DNA from: Bugula neritina
Lineage: Eukaryota; Bryozoa; Gymnolaemata; Cheilostomatida; Bugulidae
NCBI GenBank assembly: GCA_964035545.1
Contig: OZ037767.1
Span: forward strand, 7,988,207 to 8,052,206
Direction: 5' to 3'
Length of the DNA: 64,000 nucleotides
Positions 14,201 through 29,200 of the stretch are shown one piece after another. Each line of letters opens with the position of its first letter. Position 1 is the stretch's first letter. The position numbers and the translations under genes were made by a program. Below the pieces are notes generated by a model. That model saw only the letters and a program-made list of their open reading frames with translations, was not told the DNA's origin and did not search any database.

Positions 14201-17200
14201 TGCTGCACTTGTCCCATCCCTATAACTTATACTATGTGTTTTTATTATTGTTTGTCAGTATAAATGCGGTGGTCACAACTGGGCCAGTGTATCTTCTGAC
14301 GTAACATTTGCAAGAGCTTGTGGAGTTACCCCCTCTACACAGGTCACATGTACTGTAATGGCTGTAGTAGCAGGAGATGCTAGTCAGGAAGTGAATCAGA
14401 CTATACTAACAAGAAATACAGGTACTTCTAATTATAAATTAAAATTTTTCAATATGTGGTTCGCAGAATTCTAGGTAATTTTTCTTTTTATATGTTATAT
14501 TTAAATAATTACCACTCAACCAATACATTAGTGATTATTCCTTTTAGTATACTAAGAACTTTTGTTTTTTGTTTGCTTTAATATATTAATCCAAACTATA
14601 ATCTTGTTTTTAGCTGTGGGAACTTTGCATTAGTAAAAAGAATTCATAATCAATATAAATCATATAAATAAAATTAGCATAGGATAAATAAATTAGAATA
14701 ATATAGAAAAAGCTATTCAAATGTTCAAACTTGGCATACTGCCTATATAGGACATATTATTTGTTGTAGCTTCCATAGCATTGACACTTATATTATAGTT
14801 TTAACATGATGGGTCTGACAGACTATAAAATTTGCCTATATTTTTTAAACTTTAAACAATAAATTTAAAAATAATAATATATAGGCTTGTTTGAGTTTTA
14901 TGCACACTTATCCATAAACGTTAAGTAGTCATTTTGTTTAGTTTATTTAAAATATACTCAGTTACATTGGTTTTTGGGTAGCAGATCAGCTGTTGCAAGC
15001 ACTTTCTCAGAATTTTTTATTTTATAATTTATGTTAAGGTGACAGTGGCTATAGAACTTCAGCTATAATATGGTCAGTTAGTCTACATAAGCCTCTCACA
15101 GCTACTCTTTATAAAAATTCGAAGTATAATAAAATAATTAAACGAGGAAAATATAAAACTACATGAACATTTTAGCCCATTGTTTTTTATTTATGATAAC
15201 CATGCATTCAAAAATTTACGGAGATAATGAATAAATAATAAATAGTAAGTTGCATTTAAAGTTAGCCAATTTAGCATTATCTTAATCATTTTAGGTAGCT
15301 GCAACATTGCCTATAAGAAGTATACCAACCAGCTGGATAATTATAATTCTGCTAATAGATTCCCAGCAAGTCTAGCAGTCAATGGAATTATTAATAATGA
15401 AAGTGATTTCACTCACACATTAAGTAGTAACAGTGGAGACAAGTGGTGGAGGCTGGACCTTGGAATATCTTATCAGATTGGAAGAATTGAGTTATACAAC
15501 AGGTTGGGAGATTCTGGAAAAGCCGCCAAGCATTGTAAGTTTATTCAAATGTCTTTATATTTGTGTAGTTTTTTTTTCAAATTTGGAACAAGTCTAAGCA
15601 ATTTCGAAGTATAATATATTACGGTATGTCTCATTCATGCAGTTTTTTTGTAATCATTCTGCAATGATTACTAAAAACAACTAAAGCATACATTAATATT
15701 TTAAAATTGTCTAGATTTGCTTCAAATTTGAAAAAGAGTAGAAGACTGCAATTATGCTTATAAAAGGACAAATTAATTAGTGATTTGGTTGCTGCAGTTC
15801 AACATTTAAATATTACAAAAAAGGACACTAAATGTAGTTATAACAAAATAGTTAACGAATGAAATGAATATGCATTAAGTTGAGCGAGAATAAGTTAAAG
15901 GTGACAAAGTTGAATAAAATATTTTTTTTATTCCTAATTTGCAGTGAGATGACCTAAATTAGTTTGCATTTGAATGGCTGTAAACAAAGTTTGTACATAT
16001 GCTCTACCTGTGTTGTGGTCAGGCAATATACATAAGTCATTTTACTTAATTTAGTACACATTGGAAATCTCCAGTTTTCAGCTATTTTTTACATTTTAGC
16101 TGCTAATAAACAAAGGTTTTTGCCCAAAACTAGTAAAGTATAAATGAACATCCTAAATAATTGAAGTTCTTCTTAATTTTACTTGATTTCCCATGCATTT
16201 TTTCTATTTATTCTGCTACTTCTGATTGCAGACCATTACGGTTTTTTTTCGTAAAAGCTCGCAATCCAAGTTACTTAAATAAATAGGAAAAACATGGGAA
16301 ATCAAGCAAAATTAAGAAGAACTTTGATTATTTATATGTATTTATAAATATTTTACTGATTTTGGGCAAAAACTCATGTTCATTAGCAACTAAATTGTGA
16401 AAAATAGCTAAAAAATGGAGATTTCCAGTGTGTACTAAATTACGTAAAATGACCCATATATGAGTAAAACTGAGCATTATTTTGAGGCTTTTTACTGACT
16501 TGATTGTTATTATTTACTTTTTGCTTTATTTGCTATAGCAACAAATTTGCATGTGAATCATTGGGATGCATTAAATTATTGCTTAGTAATTGTTCAACAA
16601 TTAAAAAGTAGCCATGGCCAAAAAATACTTTTAGTGAAAATTATAGTGTGAGAGACTCATGAAGTGAAAAATTAGTTCTTTTAGTAATGATACATTATCT
16701 GTTCATTGCTATTAGTTTCGTATTTCATTTATTTTTGTAGAAGTATATTATATAAGTATTATATTTTTCTTATATATTAAGACGATGCTGAAATAACATT
16801 TTTTCCTCAGAATGGATGTTTTGCTAGCTCTATATTCTTTTTAAAGATTACAGACTTGTGAAGATATCAGTGTTGACATCAGATGTCTATTCACCTGGTC
16901 CACCATCTTTAAGTGCTACCACCTGGACAGTAAGAGATGGTCCCAATAGTAAAGCATATGGACCCGTTAGGATCATAGAGTTTAGTCCACAGATATCTGC
17001 AAGACATGTTGCTGTGTACAGTGAAAGTACTGAGCCTCTCTCTTTGACAGAAGTAACGGTGTATGAGTCAAGTAAGTAATACTATATTAATTATTATTAT
17101 TATAATTGGTGAAACAATGTGTGTTAATTATTATCTTACTTATGAGAAATATACTTTTCTTCTTTCTATTGTGTGTATTTATTTAAGATAGAATGTTAAT

Positions 17201-20200
17201 TTCTTTTTTCAATTAAAATAGCTTATGATGATAGTTTTACCAAAACAGTTTCTCGAAACCTGTAGATTCTTTACTCTTTATATGAAACCAGTAGCTATAG
17301 TGCGAATACCTGATGTAAGCAGCTTATATAGCAGTTGCCTAGTCAACTGTGTATGACAACTATTATTTTTGAATAATTCAAAGTTGTATAATGTTGCTTT
17401 TCTAACAACTATAATTGTTGTTTGAAGATTCTTTAACCAAATCCCTGAACTCTCAACTAACCAACACTTCCTCTGACTGTATGAATTTTACTTGGGATCA
17501 GCCACAACTGGCAGCAATAGAATCCATAGCTAGATACGAGGTATAGTAGTTTCTATTTTTAATAACATCATTAAATTTTGTTTAATAGTTTTGAAAGCTG
17601 TGTGGTAATTTTTTCTAACTTGGTTATTTACATAAAACTATGTGTTTATGATGTTTCAACGATAGAACCTTTATATTTCTTAAAAATGTATAAAATACTA
17701 AGTTATTTTGCATGTTTTGCAAACTTTAGTGGAATTGTACCGACAAGGAGTGGATCATTGTGACAGGGAATAACCAATCTTTCACTAGATTTTCATGTAA
17801 CTATCAGCCATACACCAACGTGACTTGTATGGTGGCTGTACTGATAAAAAATGGAGCTAGTCAGATGGAAACAAGATCAGCATATACTAGTTGTGCAAGT
17901 GAGTGCATGTATCATTACTAGTTATAATGGCTTTTGACAAAAAGTTATCGAAACTAGTAGGACTATTTGTATAGCTGTAGTGAAAATTATGTTTTGTAGT
18001 TTTCACTACTAACTATCTTAGTTTACTTTTAGCTGTGTATATGTAGCAACATGTGGTGCGTCTTCAGTAACAATTTGCACCCAATTGAGAAAACCAGATG
18101 CTATTTGGTTCAAACTGATGTTTGATCTTCTTTTTATAATTTGATGTATTTATTAGCTTTTGAATAATCAATTTTTCAGAATTCCAAGTCATTTTGAAAC
18201 AGATACGGTAATGATACACTGCATTTATTTTTCTCGTAATAATAAATTGCAAAGGTTGAATATAATCTGTAACCTAATTGTGACTTATTATTATTCTATT
18301 ATATAATTAGTAGTATCTGCTGGTGCTTACTCTCTGTAGATCCAGATCCACCAGGTGTAGTTGCTACAAGTGATTTAGACAAGGAGAAGTCTGAAGAGTT
18401 GGGCAGAGAAACTTGGAAGTACACTATTAAATGGAATGTGAGTTTCTATCATTTCAATCTACTAATCTAACATGCTGAGTCTACTATTGGAGTTCATTTA
18501 AAAGCTTACTATTGCAAATTGAGCTCTATTTCTACAGAAGTTCAAAGCAAAATATCTCCAAAAAAGCAATTTTTTTTTTAAAATTACTAATTTAGATTTT
18601 ATACTGGTTTCAAGATGTGTAGCTTAGTTTTAGCTTGAGCTTCTATTGGAGCTTAAAATCTGGGTCTGGCTTTGTGATTGAAAATTTTATTGTAAACTCA
18701 TAAAACACTTAATCAACTTTGAAATTATAAAGAAATATTTTAAATTCTCTTGATTTGATCTGATTAGTTTTTATGACTGGAATCGCAAATGCATTAGTAG
18801 TTCCAGTTAAGTACTGAAATAAGTGGTGTTCAAGTGAATGGTTATATGCTAGTTAGCAAGGAATTTGCTAAATCTATTTTATATACATGCATGTTGAGTT
18901 TTCAAGCTAAAATGTTGTGTATTAAATTTGGAATTTACAAATTGATTCTATTAAGTTACATAAATAAACCCATGCAGATTTATAAAAAGCAGTTTGTAGT
19001 CTATTGATATCATACTGATAAGATAGGTTGATGACCTTTTACAATTTTGACATTTAAACAGGTTGGTTTATGAAAACATATATATCCCCCCCCCTTCAGA
19101 GAAAAGTAAATTCAGTAATAAAGAAATGAGAAAATAAACTCTGTTCTGGAGAGAACATGTAGCAAAGGAAGTTATTAACAAAACTCTTTAAAGAAAATTA
19201 AAAGAACTTACCCTTGTTCACGCATTGCCGTACCGTGAGCTGTAACAGGAAATGTAACATCCGGGCTGAATCGTACCCTGGTATATGCTGCAGAGTTAAT
19301 CAAGCAGTGCTTGATTTAAAAATTCACGGCTGGCTCCCATTGGGTAGAGTTGATCTGGTACTAAAATTTAAAGAATATTTTCGCTAGTTTATTTTAATCG
19401 ATTATTGTTGATTTAATTTAACTAATTCAAAATTTTTGAAAGATAAAAAATTTTTATCCGGCTTGTTTAAATTAAACTCAGCTTAAAAATTTAGCTTTCC
19501 CTAGTCACAAAAGCAGGCAAACCAAAAATTTAAAAATTATTTGGATGGCTAAAATATTTATTATTCAAATTAGTTTGTACAATTATTTTAAGGACACATA
19601 TACTTGAAAAAGAGATTTTTTCTTTTAATTGCTTTTATGTAGTCAATAGCTTTTCTATCATAATTATCTTTTGAGAAGAATGTTGCGACAAATAAGTGAA
19701 TAAGATTCAAAGGCCACAAGTCACCGCAGGCAAGAATTAGCCTTATTATAATTGGTCACAGCTCAATGTCATGCGTTGTAATTTTACGTCAGTGTGTGAA
19801 CGCCTGTTGACAAAACGTAACAGCAGCGCCATTTTGTTTGTGCTGTTACAGCGTACTATACGGCAATTTGTAAACAGGAAGTTAGGCATAATGAAATTTC
19901 TCCACTACTGTACCAAACTACGAAAAAAACTCTGACACTCCTATATATAACTCATGAATAAAAAAGTTTCAAATATGGTTGAAAAATTGAACAATTAATA
20001 ATTCAAAAACTTAATGAAAGTGAAACTCCTGTAAATTATTATACCTAAACAATGTAGCAATTTTCAATATATGAATATCCCTTTTCTGGTGCACTAATAA
20101 TACATGGCTTATAGTATAATTCAAATTTAATTAAAATTGAAATATTTTCAATTTTTAGCCTCCTAGCAGAGTGAACTGCCATGGCACAATATCATACATC

Positions 20201-23200
20201 TACAATAATAACAACACAGAAACTACTGAAGTGACTGATAATACATTCTATACAGCACATTTAGATGGAGGTCAGCTGTATAACTTTACTATCTGGTCTA
20301 GAAACTCACATGGACTATCTACACCAATAGTGAGGGTCTGGAGAGCTGATGAGCTAGGTGAGCATATCATATTACCTCTATATAAGGTGACACAGTATAT
20401 GGCAAATATGTTATTATTACTGGTATCTAAAAGACTGGCTGATTAAAATAATATTATGTTTTAGCTCCACAATTTGAAGAAAATGATATAGAAATAGCTA
20501 CCAACTCGTCTCAGTGTATTCAATTGACAGTTAAAGGATTTAAATACCCAGGTGGAAATATAACTACATTTCAGGTATGACTGAGCTACTGTAAAATATA
20601 CTTATAACTGCAGTTTCTTTGTCCCTACTGGTAGCTCTTTTGTAATTTTACCTACAATGTTGCTACTTTGAGTTCTGGCAATTTATTTTTGCTGATGCAT
20701 TATAACATAAAAAGATATTTAAAAGCAAATAATTTGTTTTATAAAGTGATATTAAAATATTCAATCTACGATAAGGAGATCTTTGTTTTATTATTAAAAA
20801 AAATTAAATAGTTAATGTTTTACCTCTTAAAAGTACAGATATACTAAAAGCAGTCAAACTTTTGCTTTGTACACTAGTAATATTCGACTCACACTATTGT
20901 TTTTATCCTATTTGTTTACAAAATTATTTAAACATGCAGTGTGATGAAATGAAAACTATTTATATAATAAATCTTAAAAAGTTTGCAGCTGTGATGGTTT
21001 TGAGTGTGATCTTTAATATTATATTAGGCTCAGATCAATCTATTGCAAACTGTAGCTATATAACCTGCTACACTTTTTGTTTCCTAAGCGTTTGAAATTG
21101 TACAATGTCAGATGCTATATATAATACATACACCTACATTATTATTAATCCAGAGCAAATGTAGTGAAGAAAGTACATGGACTGATCTTGACCTTAACCA
21201 AGAAACAGCAAGAAGTGTGTGTATCTACAGTCCCTATTCTGCAGTAAGCTGTGAAGTAAAAGCAAATAACAGTGCTGGGGTTACAACAGAAGTTAAAAAC
21301 ATCTCAACTCTTTGTGCAGGTTGTCTAGTATATGTTTGCTTGTATTTTAACAGCTAGCTTGTTGTTCCCATCACACACTAATAGTAGAAACTCATGCAAG
21401 TTTATTGTCATTATTCCTGTAAATGTTTTTAACGCAGACTAAGAATCCATTCCGATGTAACACAGGAGTAATTATGACTGGGCGCTTTTTCGGGCATAAC
21501 CAATTGTCTTTACTCGGATTCGAACCCATGACTTTCTGTTCACTAAGTTAATGCTCTAACACCCAGTTGCTTTCTCACAGCACACTAGCTAATATCATGT
21601 GCATGCTACACAGATATGAAACTTTGTGCCCCAAATTCTTAAAGGGTGCATTTAAACAATATCGCTGTTGCTACTCGTACAATATTATAATAATATACGT
21701 AACAGAAGTTGAACATTTTTGAACATGACTTGTTGGTTATTTGCTATTTCTATTTGAGGCGGATTAAATTTATATTGTCTTAGTTATGCCTGAACTTTTT
21801 TTTATAAACTGTTACCTGATATTAAAAAATGCAGTTTAATAGAGTGCGACTGTTGTATAATGAGATTTTGAATTTCAGATCCAGAATTAATTGGAGAAAT
21901 AGAACTGTATCAAGATTACATTTCTGAAAACAACACCAGAACTATCACTGTTAACATGACGCAGGTTAGTTATAAAAAGTATAGGTTGATACAGTGTCAG
22001 ATAGATGTTTTAGATTTAGTAATGTTGTAGTACATTATAATATACTACTGTATTTTAATAAATATGAAACATGCACAAACACTATAATAATCCAGTAACA
22101 CAGTATGTCACAAATTTTTAACTATGTATATAAAAGTGGCAATGCATTATTTTTCATGCAACCTTTCAAATATATAAGATATAATGCATTGAATGAATAA
22201 TGAAGTATTTGCAATTTTTTGTTCAAATCATTATGCAGGTCAGTTATTTGAAATCTTGTTATGATTACCTTTTCTCTTTATTTAGGTAAACATAAATTGA
22301 CTGCAGTTGATGTGACTGTGACTATGCTTCAATATTTGTTTTCTTCAACTCAATCTCCTAGAATGACAACCTTTTTTTTTAAATTTGATTTTAGAACATC
22401 ACGACTAACTGCGAACAGGATATTATAACTTTAGAAGCTGGCATTGGTAATAGTGAATTTACTTCAGAATTGACATTCCCTAACTTAGCAGCTCACACCA
22501 ACTACACTATAAAGTTAAGGTTTACCAACAGTGAGAGTATGTCAACAGAGAAGTCTATTGTTGAGAGGACTGGCGACTTAGGTAAGTGAATAATACCTAG
22601 CACAGAGTGTCTTGTACAATGGTGACGTTTAGATGTAATACTACTTTTCTGTAACTATAAAATAGATGTAAACTAACTCAATATTTGTTTAAAAATTACC
22701 ATTGACTTAATCACAAATCCATTAAAACTTTTTTTCATTTTTTAAAGTGAAGTTTGATTTTTTTTTCTTAACTTTGATTATTTTCTAATGTTCTAGATTG
22801 AATTCAAAGATGTGTTATTGAAAATTTTTAATTTAATGCAAATTGTATAATAGTCTGACTTTCTCACTGTATTTTATAGCTCCTGAAACAGCTCCTGTAT
22901 TGACTAGAAATGTAACCAACTCTAGCTGTGTGCACATAACATGGTCTAAACCAAAATTGCCTAATGGAGATATTAAGAAATACAAAGTAAGGCAATTTAT
23001 ATTGCTGCTGAAATTAGACTCTAATTGCAATCACCCAATGACCTAATTTAAAAATTTTGCCAGCTACAATTCCTTAGGCCTAAGCAATGCTAGAGTTGTG
23101 TTTGAAAAGCTTCAACTTACGCCAAGAAAACCATTTTATATTGAGTTCTGTCAATGATGTCTCTAATATGTTTTGTAAAGTTTGAAACATCATACTTATA

Positions 23201-26200
23201 ACGCAATGTGCATTATCTCAAATAAGTGCTTTTAATAACCAGGCTACTTCTAAAATAACTTTGTTCACAGCTTTGGATTTCACATTCTTTGCATTCCTAC
23301 CTTTTCCAACTGCAATTTTATTTACGATCAATTCTAACTTAAATTCTATGGGTAATGCAAAGCATCATACTTGACAGTTTTATAGACTACCAAGGTGCTA
23401 AAATTTATAGTACATGTATATTGTGTAATTCCTTAAAATTCTCAAGAATATTCAATTCTTTGACTGCTGATTATAAATAAATCACACTTTTTAATTTTTG
23501 TTATTTTAGCTAATATAAAACTCATAACAGCAATGCTAAAAATATAATAATAATTCAAAGTGCTTGCGTATTGGCTAGTGTGGCAAAAGCAAGTTATCAG
23601 ATGCAAAACATACTCTAATACAGACTAAATTGTTAGTAAAGACTAATTTTGCAACACATTTCTTTACTTCATTTTGTGATATTATACTGCGAATTGATTG
23701 ACAACCTATAATTTCTTAATTAATGCATTTTTATAGATGCATACTTATTGCAAATATAAATTTCTTTTTAGTACAATTGCCAAAATTATACTTCACCTGG
23801 ACATTTTACCAATGACTCAATAGGGTGGAACGAAACTGATCCTTTGCAAAAATCACTGACAGAGTGTGGCTTTAACTTTGGGGATACAGTTTACTGTGGC
23901 ATAACGTCCTTTACTTCAGTTGGACATGGCCCAACTCTTATCTTATCAACTCAAGTTCTTTGCACAAGTATGCTTTCAGCCTGATTACAAAATTCCATTT
24001 TTAGTGCAGCATCATTGTCAACAATTGTAGCACTGTATTAATTCATAGTAATAATTAAAAGTATAAATATTTAATTATTATAAATAATTATTATAAACAT
24101 TATAAAATTAGTTTGTAATTAAAATTATAAACTGTTGTTAACGCTGATGTTTTAAATCTCTGCTTCTGTTCCTTTACATATACTAGTTTACTTTGATAAA
24201 AAAACTATTACATTTTAATAAAATACTTTTTTGTAACCAATGTCATTTTTTACATTGAAGCTGCTATTGGCTAAATATTTTTTTTTATATAATTATTATA
24301 TTTTATTTACAACATTCATAATGAAAAAATTGTCTCCTAATTTATTGCAGATCCTTCTACCCCTGAATTTGATGTTCAAAGCTATCTAGATGCTAACCAA
24401 TCTGTTATCATTGAGATTTCATTGCAGGTTGATGTATAGTATTTCTTTTCAGTCACAGCTAATATGCTTATCATTTTAAACTGTTAAATTCTGATATTTT
24501 ATTCAACTGCACATTTGAAATTATTTTTGAAGTAAGTTATTTTACATAAATTTAAATGGGTTATAAGAATACTATAGGAATTTGTGCATGCGTTCCACTT
24601 AATGTATACATGTACTGGTATATATGTATATGCCCTGAAATGTGTTAAGTGGTATTAGACATAAGGTTCGATTTCAACAATATTTACCAAAACAGAAAAA
24701 ATAGCCATCTACTGTAATAAGTGCTCAGTAAACAGTATGTGATAATGATTTGAAGAAAACTTGGTATATATGATTATGTTTGCACCACTACCAAAAAAGT
24801 TATATCATATTCATAATTGTGTAAAAATTGTAGGCTTCAGAACATTACTGTCACAGCTTACAGGAGTACAAAATACTTATCAAGGAAAGTGATAGCTTGG
24901 AGGCTATTATCAACAGTTCTTCTGCCACACCTGGCAATTTACCATATAGTGGTTTCAAGCCTTATACTACTTACTCAGTGGAAGTGGTGGCGGTGAATGA
25001 TGATGGGAAAACTAGCACTAATGAAACATTTGTATTGTCTGCTGAAAAAAGTAAGTTTGTTACAAATGCCATATAAAGTATTAGAAATTAGTGCTATATT
25101 AGTTGTTGATTATTAAAGGCTACATAATACTGTATATTATATAATATAGTGTGGTGAACTAAACTGTTTTTTTGCAATAAATCTTGACTGGTGTCTTATT
25201 TTATTTCGTTTAGCAAATTGAACTACTTCATGCCACACAGTCAACAATCATGCCACACAGTCAACAATGTTTTGTTATTTGTTACAATCTATTTATTAAT
25301 ACATGTTTTCTTAAGTAGCTGTATTTTGAGTTAAGAATGGGCTGTAGGTACAGCTTATCTGCAAATAACATTCCGTTTCTATGATTACGTATATAGAGTG
25401 TTTCACATTGTATTTCACCATAAACTCTATATTATAAAAAGAATGAAAAACTCATCAAATATGTTTTGCAGAGCCTGACACAGTACCAAGTATTACTTCT
25501 CTTGAGTCAACTACCAGCTGCATAGAAATCAAAACAATTAAACCTTCTGAGCCAAATGGTCTGATTATAAAGTACCAGGTAAAAGCATCTATAGTGTTAA
25601 GTTTTGCACGTGTGTGCCTACGATTTAAATATGTAAGTGGCGTTATAGTGCTGTTATCTTTGAATATCATACTTACCTTTATTGTGTAAGCCAACCAGCA
25701 AGCCACAACTAATTTGCTATGTTGTTGATCTTCACATAATAGAGCTTATTAAAATTGTTTATAACCATTTAAACCGTGAACTTACTTTTTAAATTTTCTA
25801 GGTTAACTGTACAAGTTTGAGTACAGAAAATAGTACAACAGCTGACGCAGCTAAAGATGAAAGTGGTTCAGTTGAGATGTGTGGATTCAGCCCAGTGACT
25901 AATGTGACATGTTCTGTTGCAGCTCTAAACACAGCTGGCATCAGTCCACTGGTTTTAGAATCTAAATACACGCAAATAAAAGGTTTGTTATATATCAACT
26001 GTTGGCTATTTTTCAAATTCTAATAAATAATTATTTGAACACTTTGAGATAGGAAAACTTTTAAGCACTTAAAATGATTGCCTAATCGGTGATGCAACAA
26101 AGTTCCCACTCATCATATTACTAACAATGATATATACATGCTTTCTTCATATCAAGTGTACATTTATCATATTATCAGTTAAACTATGCCAAACATTTAT

Positions 26201-29200
26201 AAATTAATTCTAAAGATTACATAAGATACACAGAGTTGATAAAATCAATTGTGGGTTTGTAAGAGCATGTCTTGTAGAAAGACTTCTGCTAGTTACAAGT
26301 TTCATTTTAGGCATATGCATATGCAGCTTTTTATAATAATTTAGTTAATGCCTACATAGTTGCTGTATTGCTGTATTCAGTAGATTATATACATTGTAAT
26401 TTGCGTAATTTTTTTGTTTGGTCTAAGTATAATATATAATAACTTGCATCTTATTGTGTGAAAACCTAAACTACAATTTTTTGTAGATTTATTTTGATTG
26501 ATTTCAGTTAATTCAACAGCACCTGGCCCAAAAGCACTTAAACCAGAAGCAGGACAAGCAAGTGTACCTGTCAAGTTGACTAAGCCAGATCTGGGCAATG
26601 TGAACATCAAGTGAGGCTATACACACAACTGCCAATGTGTCTTTCAATATTATGCATTTGTTAGTGAATTAATAGGTCATTCGTTTATTACAATTTGACC
26701 AAATTATTGTTTTAATGTGTGTAGCCCAGTGCTGTCCAACATGGCCGGATGTGACCATCAGCTTACATTTATGTGGCCCGCAAAGGCGTAAAGCTACAAT
26801 TATATTTCATTATAAATGAGTTAAAATTAAAAACCATCATAAAAATGTTATATATATACACATGCTAAAACATGCAGCCTGCATTAACTGTTACTACTTT
26901 GTTGTGTGAGGATCGATAAGAATTTGAAAAATACCAACACTGTGGCCCCCAACCCAAGTAACAAGTTAGACACTCCTAGTGCGCAGCTTATGATATTTAA
27001 TACTGATTAAAACCCGGCAATTATTCTACAAAATATAATATAGAGTAGCGGATCTATTTAATGCAATATATACATTGCAAATTCTTGTAATTAGCTGTAA
27101 AGATGCTGCTACTAATGTCTAGTACCTATCATGTTTTCGGTGTATGACTATCTTTTAATCATAATATTTATACTTAATGTAATGCAATTTATTTTGCATT
27201 AAAATGTAACACAATTTTTATTGTGAGATTCAATTATCAATGGGTATAGAAGTATAAGACATTTATGGTCCAATAAAATTTAGGCTTTATACTTTATAGT
27301 CTTCAAGTGAAATTAGTAATATGTAACTCTATGCAAAAATCAATGCATGCAGTATCTGAATTACTTCACATTTATAGGCATATAATATCAGGAGGGTTAC
27401 TGTTATCCTGCTTCAGGTCCTTTCTGTTGCTGCTGCTGCCAACAGAGAATAAAGTGAAAAGGTCAACTGCAGTACCTTGTGATGAAGACTTTGTGAAGAA
27501 TGCTACATCCTGCCCGAGTACAACTGGTAAATGCTGTGCTACAGCTGAGCTAACAGCGCAAGATGTAGGTAACGGAATAGTGTTCAATGTGGGAGATGGT
27601 GCTACTTATGGGAAGTATGAGAATACGAAACTGAAAGCAGAATCAACCTATGACTTGTATGTTGCTGTTACCGTAGATGTTCAGGTACGATATTTTCCTA
27701 TAAAATAAAAAATGTTTGAGTAATTATTTTTAAAGTAAAAAGATGTAGATTAGAACTCACCAACTTTAAGTAACTTTCTCATTGATATGTCATCTGTTCT
27801 GTTAATAAGTCTGAGTTTAATAAAAATACAAACCAATTATTGTAAAGCTAAAGAACATAAAAATCTAGTGAAGGTAGGATCGCGAAATCATTTTACTACC
27901 ACATTATATAACTTTAAAAACTCTATTTTCAGATTAATTTGTTTTCCATATATTATAGTGCATACCTTGCTACATTTAGCAAAAAAAAAGTTTATTTTTG
28001 TAAAAATAAACAATGAGAGTTAGATTAAAACTTCAATAACCTTTTTACTTAAAATAGCTGTACATTTAAACTAATTTTGGCGCTTAGTGACATTATAATG
28101 CTTTGGTGTTTTCAAAATAAAATTAGAACTTTGTTCAAAAATTGTTTGTAATGAGTAACTATTTTAATGATTACTTTCAATAAATTTCTAATAATCATAC
28201 TTTTGTAATATTATGTGTTTGTTGGCAACTTAGCTACAACAATTTTTTCTGGCATGTAAATCTATTCTCATACTTTTCAATTTATTTGCTATTACAATGT
28301 TACAATTGTTGTAGGAAGACGAACTATTGGTTCATGTTGGAAATGCAATTTCCATACAAGGTATTGTTATTTCAAGATATTTTTGCAATAGTAAAAGTTA
28401 AGCTTTGTGTAAAATTTACATGTTGTTTTTCAGTTTCCATCCTTGAACTGCACAAAATTATGTTAGTTTGTAAAATCATACAGATAGAATTCTATGAACC
28501 TGCCTTTTCCATTATCCACCTTAGCCCTTATGCATGACATTGTGCATGTGTACTAGAAAGTATGGTAAAGCTGTCAAAACACCCATAAGCTGTAAAACAA
28601 ATCAGCTCTATTGTTTTTGAAATTATAAATATGATTTACAAATAAAACATGTATGTTTGAAATATCGGCATTGACACAGTGTTTCAGTCTCACCATTCCT
28701 TAGCAGTTTCACATGTTATGCCCATATTATACTAATATTAAAATGGAAATGACTGATAAAATAACTAAAATTATTTATTCAAGATTTTTCTCAATTTCAG
28801 CACCTAAATCTGTAATACAAGCACCCGTGACTTCTGTCCCACCACCTACTGGTGCAGTTGCTGGTGGGGTTTCTGGCGGAGTTATTGCAGTAGCCATTGT
28901 AATAATTATAATTGTCATTCTCATAAAAAGGTAAGTATCTATATATGTGTATATAAAGGAATGTTATAACTAGAAGAGCATAGATATAGGATATCTAATA
29001 TGAAATTCCCTGATCAGCTGCAATGCTGCTACCAAAAACATAAATGAATTAAACAAAGATTAGTCACAAAATGAACAAACATATGATTAGGCCTAACAAA
29101 TGAACACTTTTTTAAATTCTGGAAAAATTTCAAAATTTACCAAAAATTTTTACCAATTGCTTTACTGGTTTACTGAGCATATAGGCCACATGTAGGGCCA

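Noticed and set aside
21516-21570. A genuine tRNA gene at the B-box match
   Set aside because: No complete cloverleaf; the head is followed by the SINE body shared with two other sites.
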